Under the pieces are notes generated by a model, which was not told where the DNA came from, ran no database searches, and was given only the letters and a program-made list of their open reading frames with translations. Below, in pieces: positions 24,717 to 35,623 of a stretch of DNA of 64,000 nt. Within the stretch, counting starts at the first letter, position 1. Every line of letters begins with the position of its first letter. This DNA is from Rachycentron canadum (Eukaryota > Chordata > Actinopteri > Carangiformes > Rachycentridae). The position numbers and the translations under genes were made by a program. The stretch is taken from positions 20,937,422 to 21,001,421 of the forward strand of contig CM076649.1 in NCBI GenBank assembly GCA_038496675.1, given 5' to 3'.

Positions 24717-27700
24717 TTAGCTGTGACTCCACTCCAGATGCAGCAGAGTGGCAAAGCTGACCATAAGTAAAGTGTTTGATGGGAGAACTTGGACTCCGCT
24801 GCTCTGCTCTGTTCCCAGACTGTGACACCTGGCAACATATGTCTTGCTCTGCACACATCTGTAGAGGGTCTTTGGATGATCTGGTCTCACATACAGTCCA
24901 TCAGCTCTGTGTTTGCAGAAGCTGCTGACAGGATACACAACGGTGATGTTCAGGTAGCAGCTGCTGTCTGGGTTGGCTGAGGTGAAAGGCTCCTGTGTGT
25001 GCTGTGTGATGTCAGGCAGAGAGGCAGAGGCTGTAGGGGAAGGTTCAGGGGGAGTTGTCCAGTCTGGGAAAAAAAGTTTTACAGTGAAGAGTGAATGGAA
25101 ATACGACAGAATCAAACCCAATCCAGAGACTGTCTATAAACCTGAATGTAGACCCTGGGTCTGAAAAGTGAAGTCAGCGACTCAATTGGTTGTAGAAAGA
25201 ACTTGTAAAAGATTGTATTGAAATCTATGTGAAAATGTCCCTACTTCTTCCATTGTTGACTCATTGTCTGGTAGTCAGTGGTGTATATGTGCTGTTTTCA
25301 ATATTAAATCATCTACTGTAAATTCAAGCGTGATAATGTGAACCGGTGTTTACTTCACTTCACCAAGTGTTTTGTGGCACTATCTACTCACGTAGCTATG
25401 ACAGTTTACTGTTTATGTTTTATGGTTTACAACAACAATGAACATGACATTTGAGAGGAAATGTGGATGAAGCTAACAATTAGCCTGCCCTGGCATTTGC
25501 CTACATTTCTTGATATAGTTATCAGTATAGTAACAAACTCATCACAACACCACTGAGGCAGGAGCTGTACTGGTTGTGGGTTTGTTCAAAGAGGTCCATG
25601 AGTGAGAAACATAGAAAATACAAAAGTGTAGTAAGTATGTTAAGATTTTGAGTGAAACCATTGCCTCTCATGATGTCTCTGGCCCTGTTTAGTCCTGGTT
25701 ATTAACATCTTTCTCTGGTGATCCAGTCACAAGTGAACAGCTCTAAGGACAGTTGTAAACATACCCAAGACGCAGTGAAAACACATTTGAGATCTGATCA
25801 TCCAACCTATCTCTCAGATTGGAAGATCAGCTCCTCTGCCACAGTCTGATTAGTGTTTTTTCTAATTCAAGTGGATAAAACCTAATTTCATTGTAGAGGT
25901 GTGCGCTTCCCTTGATCAAACCATCTGTCCTGCTCTGTCTTGCCTTATGCTCCCCCTCTAACATACACAAATACAGTACATATGTACAAGCAGATTGACA
26001 ACGGACCTGTCTGTCACGGCGATCTGATCACAAACGGTCACTAGAGAAATGTGGTGAGACATTTAAACCCAGATGTGAACAGATGTACTAAGAGCTGGCC
26101 CGTTGTGATCAGGTCCTCTGTATCTTCACGGCTGAAGCATCAGGATGATATACAGTGCAGCATCCTCACCTTCACTGAGTTGACGTCGTAGATGTGATAT
26201 TAGAGGATATTTGCCCTCTTCACAGAACTGTCCAGAGAAGTCGTCCATGTCCAGAGTCCACACAGCAGCTCCCCCCAGACGCCAGCTCCTCAGATAGTCC
26301 ACCTGTAGGACAGACAGCAGAACCACAGTGAACCTGTTCACTGACAGACATGAACCATGTGACAGTCATGTTGAAGTCGTCTTGACGTACAGACGCTATG
26401 GAACTGTATTTAAAACCAGGTTTAGATGTTTTATTAACAGTAATTGAATTTTTTTCATTTATTTATTTAAGAACCAATCACTTAGTGTTGTTAATTTCAG
26501 CAGAGTTGGTTTCAGACTGCCTGTGTGTAAAACACATAGAAGTGAGTTTGTTTTTATTCCATAAGCCACAGCCACAGTTAGAGAAATGTTCAGTTGTACC
26601 TGTTTGACTCAAACTGCTCCTTGGGGGAGGAATCAAGTATTTTGAACTGAAATGAAATGACAGACTTGTTCAACTCTCAATTCTTTTACTCAACAGACTC
26701 ATGTACTGTACCTTGGCATCATAACTGCGCTGGTTATCAAAGCCCACCCACTGATTGCCTTTGACAGCGTAGGGAACTCTCTGATTCTCAATCCACTGCA
26801 CTGAGCTGCCCTTCAGGAAAGAGCAGGTCTGCAGAGGAAACAAAACACAGTCATGTGTGTGCCATTCTAATAATTTAGTCAGTTGTAAGAAAATCTGCAG
26901 TATGATACAACAGCAGTAGGACATGTAGTCACAGTTGGACCTGCAGTTCATGAGTCATGCTCTGGCCAGAACCACATTAGAACAGTCTGTGGTATGAGGT
27001 AAGGTTAGGTTTCATACGTCTGAAATTACACTTTTGGTTGATCACTGCTCTATTGAAATGATTTAGTGTGGATGCCCAGTGTTGCCATCTTATGCCTTTG
27101 TCCCTACTTACTCTCTGTCACTATTTATCCACTTTTCAGGCCCAACTACTGACCATTCTTGTAGCTTCTTGGAAAAACATTAGCTACTTTCTCTAGAAGT
27201 GAGTCACTATCACCACACAACCACCAGGTCAGTCTTTCCCTCTGCAGATACTGAACACACAGCAGCTGATGATGTCTGACGGTGAATGAGCCTCAACTTC
27301 CTCTGTGTATCACCATGTTACAGTAAATCCAGCTGAAATCACAGCTCACTCATTGTCTTTAACATCATGTGTTTCCTGATGTTGTCAGACAATGGGCTGG
27401 TTATAAAATCAGGATTTTAGCAGCAGCATGAAGAGACTGCTGGTTAACATGCCACCTTAATGCACCAGTCACAGGTTCAAACAGGTTGACAAACAGAAAA
27501 ACATGTAAATGAGAACAGATTTATCACACAATGAAATTATGTTATGAATGTGTTAATTAGCAGATGATGTCATCAAAGGAGTTTTCAAGCAGGCATTGTT
27601 GAAAGTTGTTTAGTCACACATACTGATCTACACATTCACGGCCCAGCCTTACACTGTAGGCTGTGACCTAGTCCTGTTAAAAATTGAGTTTTCCTTCAAA

Positions 27701-30700
27701 GGACTTTGAGGCCCTGAATCTAAATGAATATCTGTGACGTCACAAATCTGTTTTTGGTTTAGTGACAGACTGAGGCTACGTTGCTACGTTTTCATTTTAA
27801 ACCAGTTTTTGTTTTTGGTTAGTTACAGAAAATACCTTGAACAAGGACCAGTAAAGACAGTGGTAGCATTAAAACACAGAATATAACCGAACAACAGCTG
27901 CTACACAGATAAGGTCAGTAACATTGTAATTCATCAGTTGTTTCACCACTGGTAGTCCAGGTCTCAGTTTCTGTCCGTCCAGACTACAACACAACCCTGG
28001 AGTTTTCAAAACAAAACATCCAGCAGCGTTTTAGGGGCTTCCTGAATGTGTTTTTGGTTGTGGCTTGTGTTAACACAAGCCCAAAAAGTGTTCACCTTCT
28101 GTTCTACAACATGAACTGTCAGTGAACAGCCCAGTCCTCATTCTTGAAGCGTCTCCGTCTGTTAAAAAAGGCCAGTGTCTAAATGAGATTACAGAGGTTG
28201 TCGGGGACGTTAAACACCATCACATCGAACTAGTCCACCTTTACAGCCTGGTTGTGTCTCTACAAACTGTTTCTAACTCTGTCAGAGGAAATGTTTTATA
28301 GAAGAGGTCAGAGCTGATCAAACTACAAGTCATGTGACTCTGGTGTTGTGGGTTTGTGAAGTGAAGATAAGTGAAGATGATCCTGCTGAACAAAACCTGG
28401 ATCAGGATCAGAAACTGGTCTTCTCATAATAATGGAATCATCCAAAAGACAATGGAGGAATCCTGTTGGCTGTTTGTGGAGGGAACCAGATGATGATGAC
28501 TTCAGGGGTAGACTTTGTCATCCCTGCAGCTCTGTATTTATAGTGTTTATCTACACTGATTGTCGTAAATGTGTCTTTTTACCTCGTAGTACGACCAGAG
28601 GTCAATCTGCTGGGTGTAGGGCCCTGGGGTGGCAGGGCCGCTGATTGGGGCACCCAGGCCTGTTGTAGAGGTGGAAAGTGTAAAAGAACGAGAATAGAGG
28701 GGAAAACCCAGCAAGAGCTTTCCTGTGGGGGCCCCTCGCTCCATCCAGTACTGCATGACATGATCCTGCAGGAAGCATGAAGGGTTTCTATAAGTTCAAT
28801 GAGCTTCTTAGACTTAGACTATATCCTCAGGTATACCTCAGGTCACAACACTGACTTCAATGGGACGCATTTGCTGCTCTCTTGCAGGCCATGTGTGACA
28901 GCAGGGGTTGTATACAGTGGCCCTGAGAGCTCAATGCACTGAAACTTATGAAAACACACGCAATTTGACAACACATGAACAGCAAGTGCAATACTTTATG
29001 TGTCCACAGGTCAGACAGGGCTGAGGTGACCGAGGATTGTGTAGTGAATGAGGACATGCCACTGATTTTCCTACAACCCCCTGTCCATCAATGATCCGAA
29101 GAAAGAGTTATTCTCACAGTGACCCTGTCCTCTACCTGTCCACTATCTGTCAGCTACCTGCTTAGCTAGCTAAGAAGCTATCTTTATAGCTTCTTGAACT
29201 TTTTCTTACTTGATTTTTCCTTTTGGCTCATCAAGTGTTGTAAACTGATTTTCAAGTTCAAAGTCAGATATGTTGGATAAACACAAGAAAAGTACAATTA
29301 CTATGTTGGCGTTGTTGTCAGTGTAGAGTGGACTGTGGTGAGCTGTCACCCCATCTTGAACATTGTGGAGGTCAAATGCTTTCACACTGATGAAGTCCAG
29401 GTACCTAAACACACACACATGTGACACAGAGAGGCCTTATTCAAATATAATGTCATCAGAAAGTGGAGCAGACAGGAATCAGTCTTACTTTGACATGTCA
29501 CCGATTTCATATGCTGTGTCAACAACATCTGGATGAGCTGCCACAGCTGCAGACAGGATTAGTTGAGTGTTTCTCCCTCCTTCACGCTCAGCTTCATAGG
29601 CCTCTGAAAGCTCCTGGAGATCAATGGATACACATTTACACATTAGTCAGTGGTCCAGTGTGTGTGTGTGTGTATGAGTGTGTGTGTTTAGATTTTTTTT
29701 GATGTAAAGAAGAAGTCAAATAGCACAATGTCACTAAATCCCAAATTTGCCACAAGGGTTTTACCAGTCATACAACATACAGCAGCTCTGTGCTTAGAGC
29801 CTCAAATCAGATGAGGAAAAACTCTCCAAAAAACTCTTTAAAGTAGCAGTTTGTAAGTTTTGAACGTGAACGTGAACTGAACGTGAGCTCTTGCTTCAAC
29901 ATAAGTGTCAGTCATTGTCTTTACAATACAAGAGGTTGTAACACGTCCTCTGAGCAGCTTGTCAAGACCGTCTGGAGATAATGGAATGTGAGTGACAGAT
30001 TGAGGCTAGCTGGTTAGCATGCTAACGACAGTAGAGACAGAGAGTTAACACTGGTATTGTTTCAGCCTCTGGTTTGATGATGAACTTAAGACATTTCTTC
30101 TAGACTTCTTTCTCGGCTTCAACAGCTGCAAATGATCAAGGTAGCTATGTAGTAATAGCAAACCTTATGTACAGTATGTCTAATTTAATGTGGGAAAATA
30201 TGGACAAACCTCAGGTATATCAACAGAATAGAGGGAGGGAGAGAGGCACACTGTCTGGACGCCCATGGTCTTGAGGGAACATGGGAGACATGAGGAGGTT
30301 TTGAGATGGTTTACAGTTGGAGAGAAGCAACCAGATGCAGCACGTGACACCATCTAGTGAAATTTACTGACTTCATCAATAGTCAAACCCTCACAGCAAC
30401 TCAGATAAAGGATGCCTCAAAGTGTCACAGGACAGATGAGATCAGAAATGAAAGAAAGAAAAAAAGCAACTAATATAAAACCCAAGACCTGAACTGGATC
30501 TAGACACATTCTTCAGTCCCACCTTGCAGAGCTGCGTGAACCTCTGTTTGTCCTCTGTAGGCCTTCCACCAGCACCAGGGTACTCCCAGTCCAGATCCAG
30601 ACCATCGAATCCATGAGTCCTGAGGAATTTGATGGTGGACTGGATGAATGTCTGACGGTTGGCTGGAGTGGACACCATGATGGAGAACCTGCAGGAGACG

Positions 30701-31497
30701 ATGACCTTGTGTGAGGTCAGTTCCCTTTATAATAACTTTATAATAAGATGTGCAAACAGCAATATGTCACTGTACTGTTCAGCCACATGTTGAGCTAGGG
30801 ACACAGTAAAAATAAAACACAGATCCTGTCCCTGCTTTCTGTCAGCAGGTGGAGCAGTTTTATCAGGAGTCAGCAACAGGGAATCAACTCACTGAGCTGT
30901 GCCCCTCCTCTCTCTGAGCGACAGTAATGTCTTCAGTCTGGGGTTTCTGTTCAGGTGCACACACAGAAAAATGACTCAGGTTGATCAGTGACAACAAACA
31001 TGTTGGTTCTGTTCAGTTGACCATGTCCATGGAGCACTTGTTACCTGCTTTTGAGCTCAGTGAACGATCTGTAGAGGCTTTTCTCATCCCACTCATATTC
31101 AGTGATCTCATTGTCATGGTCAATGACGGCGAAGGCATAAACCAGGTGAGTGCACAGGAAAGGATCCACGTTTTCAGGCAGAAATCTCCCCACACCAGTT
31201 CTATACTGGGACCAGCTGGTAAAATAACAGACCAGTTTGGTTGCAGTTGCTGGATCAAGGGAAGAAAATAACATTAGCCCACAGTGCTGAAGTCTCACTA
31301 AACACAAGCTCCCACTGCTGTTGGTAAAATGTGTTGCTCACCGATCTGCACGCAGAGCTGCAGAGCCACTGAAAGAGGCACAGTGGACATGTGATTACAG
31401 CTGAGTTTGCGGCTGCATGCAGCACAGAGCAGAACAGGATGGTCAGAGAACCATCAACATAGCACTCACCAGTTAAACTTCCGACCCCTGTGTTCAT
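24717..31497 (-). CDS. divergent chitinase-like protein (gene A), GH18, eleven exons, possible GPI tail
   Basis: Exons: 31470-31497, 31342-31368, 31045-31249, 30893-30946, 30523-30688, 29489-29613, 29302-29404, 28583-28765, 26712-26828, 26170-26302, 24717-25063; 495 aa. No stop or broken splice site. Signal peptide about 1-21, GH18 domain about 22-375, linker, then a partial chitin-binding domain from Cys430. DGLDLDWE (133-140) keeps the catalytic Glu140. The GGWNF strand is replaced by RERRG (98-102), 3 nt shorter; MTYD is KAFD (210-213); exon 7 lacks 21 nt relative to B, C and D. The chitin-binding domain has Cys430, 450 and 460 but not the last three cysteines; it ends in a hydrophobic stretch (about 478-490) after Ser468-Ser469-Gly470, like a GPI-anchor signal. 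The NIT at 419-421 is a glycosylation site. Expressed pseudoenzyme or lectin is my inference; an in-frame upstream ATG exists but would bury the signal peptide. Confidence 0.85.
25135..25262 (+). repeat. dispersed repeat family 1, fragment
   Basis: Matches about 4010-4078: gattgtattgaa.tctatg and aaaatgtccctacttct in the same orientation. Lies in the last intron of chitinase gene A. Confidence 0.6.
26829..28582 (-). other. gene A intron between exons 8 and 9
   Basis: About 1.75 kb, the largest intron of gene A except the last-but-one region around repeats. No coding sequence or clear repeat recognised. Confidence 0.6.
29925..30175 (+). repeat. dispersed repeat family 2, copy 2
   Basis: Shares gaggttgtaacacgtcct and gctggttagcatgctaac with the copies at 20155 and 47225. 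Lies in the gene A intron between exons 5 and 6. Confidence 0.7.
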
Positions 31498-31685
31498 CTC
31501 AGCTGGTTGTGCTCTCCTCCCTGTGGTGTCATGGTGTTGTTCCTCACAGTGTGGAGCCCAGGTAGAAGAGCAGTGCAACGTCACTCCGTTCTTACAGCTC
31601 ATGTTACTATGAGTCACATGGTTTGGTTTTCAAGCACTAAATAACTTCACCTGAAGCGGAGCTTCTCTCCTGCACAGACATACAG

Positions 31686-31739
31686 TATGTGATGATGATG
31701 ATGATGACGGTGATGACGGTGATGATGATGATGATGATT

Positions 31740-31822
<83 letters not shown>
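31686..31822. repeat. (GAT)n trinucleotide array upstream of gene A
   Basis: About 45 GAT units with a few GAC-GGT and GATTAT interruptions in the left part; the right 80 bp is uninterrupted. It lies about 190 bp upstream of the gene A start codon, in the presumed promoter. Read as protein it gives only poly-His, an artefact. Confidence 0.92.
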
Positions 31823-31823
<1 letters not shown>

Positions 31824-31899
31824 GGTCAAGTGTATGATGAGCAGTGTGTGTGAAGAATCATAGTCTGAGGTCAACAGCTGACAGAAGAAGACAATGATC

Positions 31900-34800
31900 A
31901 GTCTGTGTCCTGACAGGAGGACTGGATCAGGACTACATCAGGACTCTGATGTCCTCTCTGCTGTCAGACTGACCCACTTCCAGATTTTTACCTGAGGCCT
32001 TTTTGATATGAAACCTGGTTTTGAAACTCAACTCTGAAGCATTGCTGCATCTTTTAACATCCATCAGTGTAATGATGAGAAGTTGTTGCTGACAGTGTTT
32101 GACAGACAAAGACAGGCAGGACAAAGGACATGTCAGACTGTGGTGATGAGCTCTGGCCTGAAGGCTGAGGCTGCTGGATGAGCTGCAGAGACAGGAGAAG
32201 GATCCACAGAGAGCTGCTGCTCTGTCCTTTGTGTTGAAAGGGAAAAAAAGTTTGTTTCAATCACAGTTCAGACCCTGTATGACGATGTGTTCATGATGAG
32301 CTGTCAGCCAGTCTGAGTGATGCCTGGGACTCAGGATGATTCACTGTGACAGTGTGAAGATGAACTCTGGTGAAGCCCCTCATGTTCCTCTGTGGTTGTG
32401 ACCCTGCTCATATTGTAAAACACTGTAAAATGGCCTCTCCTCACTTGACCCCCTCTGTTTTTTAACCAAGTATTCTGTCACAACCCCCCTGTACTACCAG
32501 TCCAATCAATCAGTTTTAAGTTTCTTCTGAAGCCTTGTCCCAGACTATATTTCTGAAATAATGGTCCCCTGTCAATCTGCCTGCAGTCCCTCAGACAGGA
32601 ACTTGTTGGTCGCTCCCGTGTCAGATGTGAGACTAAAATGGACTAAAAGTTTTGGCTGTCAGGGAAATGCAGCTCTGGAACAACCTACAGTATCTCCTTT
32701 TAAATCACTGCCAATGTAGCAATCAAAATCAGCAATCAATCAAATCCCACACACTGTCTCACTTGCAAAAAAATATATATATATCTTATGTGCAACATTT
32801 TGGTATTGGATCTTCATGAGGCAAATAGGGACCATCTTAATTAAGAGTGGCTGTAGGTTAATCAGCGGCTCATCCTACATGAAGTAGAAGATAAGAATAA
32901 ACCTGTACCACTTCAATGAATAGCAGTTCACCGTTCATGTTTCAATGTAAGAGCCTCAACACAGTGAACCAAATAAGTTGAATTAATAAAGATAAACTAA
33001 AATACCAAATATTTATGCACAAGTGGCAGTCAAATGTACTAAAGGTCTCCACAACCAGTATCATATAGATATACTGTGTAGAAAATCATACTACATCAGT
33101 GGTGCTTATAAAAGGTATATATACGTATTCATAGTGTCTGGAAGTGGATTAGAACAGCTTTAGACAGATCTTAGAAGAGAGGCACAGTATATTAAAATGT
33201 TTCTAGAAACATGTAGAATAGTCAATACAGGGAATCATAGAAAAATGTTGAGGGGGAGTTCATCATTTAAATGAATACAATAAGTTTCACATTGTTTGAG
33301 GAGTTTATCAAGGTCAGCCCCCCTCCTCCCACTCTGGGTGGTGAGGTCACATGTTCAATACCACAAAAACATAATATCATAAAAAGTCCACAGGGGCCAC
33401 TTATCATATATATCACGTGTGTGGATCTGCACATGTTAATGCTATTGATGGGCGATGTTTTCACATGTGTGAGGAGGGGGCAAATGATTTGTTTTCATGG
33501 TGTCACCTAACTGTGTACAACTGCAACAGCCGCAGTCCCCCCGTGGAAGAGGGTGCAAGTTTGTCTGTCGTCTGACAAGATCTCTTCATATAATCAAAAG
33601 CAGATTCCCTTTTTTATTTACAAATAGAGGTGGATCTTTAAAGATGGAAGAAGATTTGGAGTCAGATTTTATGATATGCCATTAATGAAAGAGAAACTAA
33701 CTGCAGAAAGTATTGGGTGATATATGTAACAGACATTTTTTTGTTTTCTTGTACTCTTTATAACTAGATCAGAGTGTGATTTCTTTAGGCATCATTGAGT
33801 ATCCCTTCAGATCCGCAGCTTTTTTCTTAAATCCTCTGATCCTCAGTTGATGGGGAGACCCTTTCTTCGAGGAGGATAAAATCACTTCTAATAACACATT
33901 TCCTTCACAAAGCATTTGGATTATCTCTTTTAAATAATTCACATATTCACATTAGTTTTTTTTTATTGCATTTATTTTTTTTAAATCTTTTTTGTCAAGT
34001 CATCAAGTCAGTTTTTATCTGTATAGTATTATCTAATATTCAAATAGAGAGCAGCACTTTGGTGACAGTGGGTGTAAACACTAACAAGGGAGGCAGAAAT
34101 CTCAAGCAGAACCAGACTTAGGGTGGGGAACCATCTGCCTTGACTGGTTGGATGGAGAGAGAGAGAAATAGAGAGAGCAACACAGCCTGGGCACTCGTGT
34201 GCTTGAGGAAAAACAAACAAACAGAAGGATGCAGTGATTTCAGAAGGTTACAGTGATCTCATCTCCAGGACCACCTGGACTAGACTGATCTCACTGGGCT
34301 CGAGACTGTATATATACATATATAGCTTTATGTTCACACGTTACATGCTGGTTGTGTGGATATGTTTGAGTCCAGATTAATTCAGTTCTGGCTCTATAGA
34401 GCAGAGTCAGGGAACACATCTATGCCCTTGAGTATCTACACCATTCCACATCTATCTAATACATTCAATTAAGTAAAAAATTTGCCAATAGATGCACTGT
34501 TCATTAGGTGGGACAGGGATATCAGAATATGAGTGTAGTGTAGTCCGTTGAGGACTTGTTATATAGGATACATGTCTTTCATCGTATCAAATATTAACCC
34601 TCTGTTGTGCTAAATTTAGATTCAGTAGACAATGACAATAAATACACAGAACCTTTGGCAGAGCTTTTAGGCAAAGACATGACCCAGAAGTGTTTAGAAC
34701 TTACTGAACCTTTGCTGTGAAGCTTCTCTCCCCCTAGAGAGCTCTCTCTCTGTACACGCCTGCCACACAAGTAAACACTCAAGCTGACATAAAACGTGTA

Positions 34801-35360
34801 GTATTTCTTGTTGTCCATGGATGTCTTCCTCATCCTTGTGTGTTTAACCCAGAACTCAGCGCTCACTCTCGTGTTCTCAATAAACATCCTTATCAACCAC
34901 CACCGGTTTCTCTGTATCTGAATCTGCTCAGGGATACGAGCCTGTTACGGAGCTGATTGTAACAAAAGGAATCCTGCTCCCTCACACCTCATCTCCTAGT
35001 TTACTTTAGTCAACTTTTGTTCTCATTGTTACATTTGTTATGTTATACATGTACATTCATGTCCTCTTTGTTGGTGTGTAGTGGTTGGTTTGTGAGTTTG
35101 TATCTTTGAGGAGTAGCATTGCAAGCAGAAGCAGAGATAGTTCCTATTGTGAACCATAAAACCTGGTCTTCCTTGTTGTGTCGTCAGTAGCAGACTGATT
35201 ATCCTGTCTGTGGTCTCATCTGCACATTTGATGCTTTATCTCAACACTGGTCTGAAAAACCAACTGGGAAAACGGGTGATAAAACAGTCTGAATGATATA
35301 CCGACTGTGCCTCTGTGCTTCTTGTGTGTGCAAAGCTGGGACTCATTAGTATCACACTGT
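31900..35360. other. intergenic between gene A and gene B
   Basis: About 3.4 kb with no supported gene. Short open frames are present on both strands but none has domain character. A region near 34600-34960 with an aataaacatcc and a ctgttacgga end could be an old LTR-like remnant, but I could not find paired ends. Confidence 0.6.
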
Positions 35361-35372
35361 TGGTCATACACA

Positions 35373-35378
35373 TTTATT
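35373..35378 (-). terminator. polyadenylation signal of chitinase gene B
   Basis: AATAAA on the minus strand, about 245 nt beyond the stop codon of gene B. Confidence 0.5.
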
Positions 35379-35623
35379 CATAGTTAATTTTATACTGTGT
35401 GTATATATGTGTGTGTGTGTGTGTTAAAATGAAACACAAACAAAATGTGCTTGTACGCTGCAAAGCAAGGTATAAATATAATTTTGATGTTTTGATGCTT
35501 CTGTGCGTAGCTAGCATGTGTCATACTGACAATACTACTGGAAAAAGTGACAGTGCTTATAAGATAACTTTTCCACTCAGTTTAATACCATCAGATGTGA
35601 TACACAATGTCTCCACTTGTGGC

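Noticed and set aside
24717..31497. Gene A as a pseudogene
   Set aside because: All eleven exons are open and in phase with consensus splice sites and a poly-A signal; its changes are substitutions and in-frame deletions, not breaks.
31255..31617. Upstream in-frame ATG for gene A
   Set aside because: It would add a polar leader of about 40 residues before the signal peptide; the later ATG at 31497 gives a typical secretory start as in the paralogues.
31647..31874. Minus-strand frame encoding a long poly-His protein
   Set aside because: It is only the GAT trinucleotide array read in one frame; no gene context.
34594..34960. Possible solo LTR with aataaa and tgttacgga end
   Set aside because: No matching opposite end, target duplication or primer-binding site could be found by eye.
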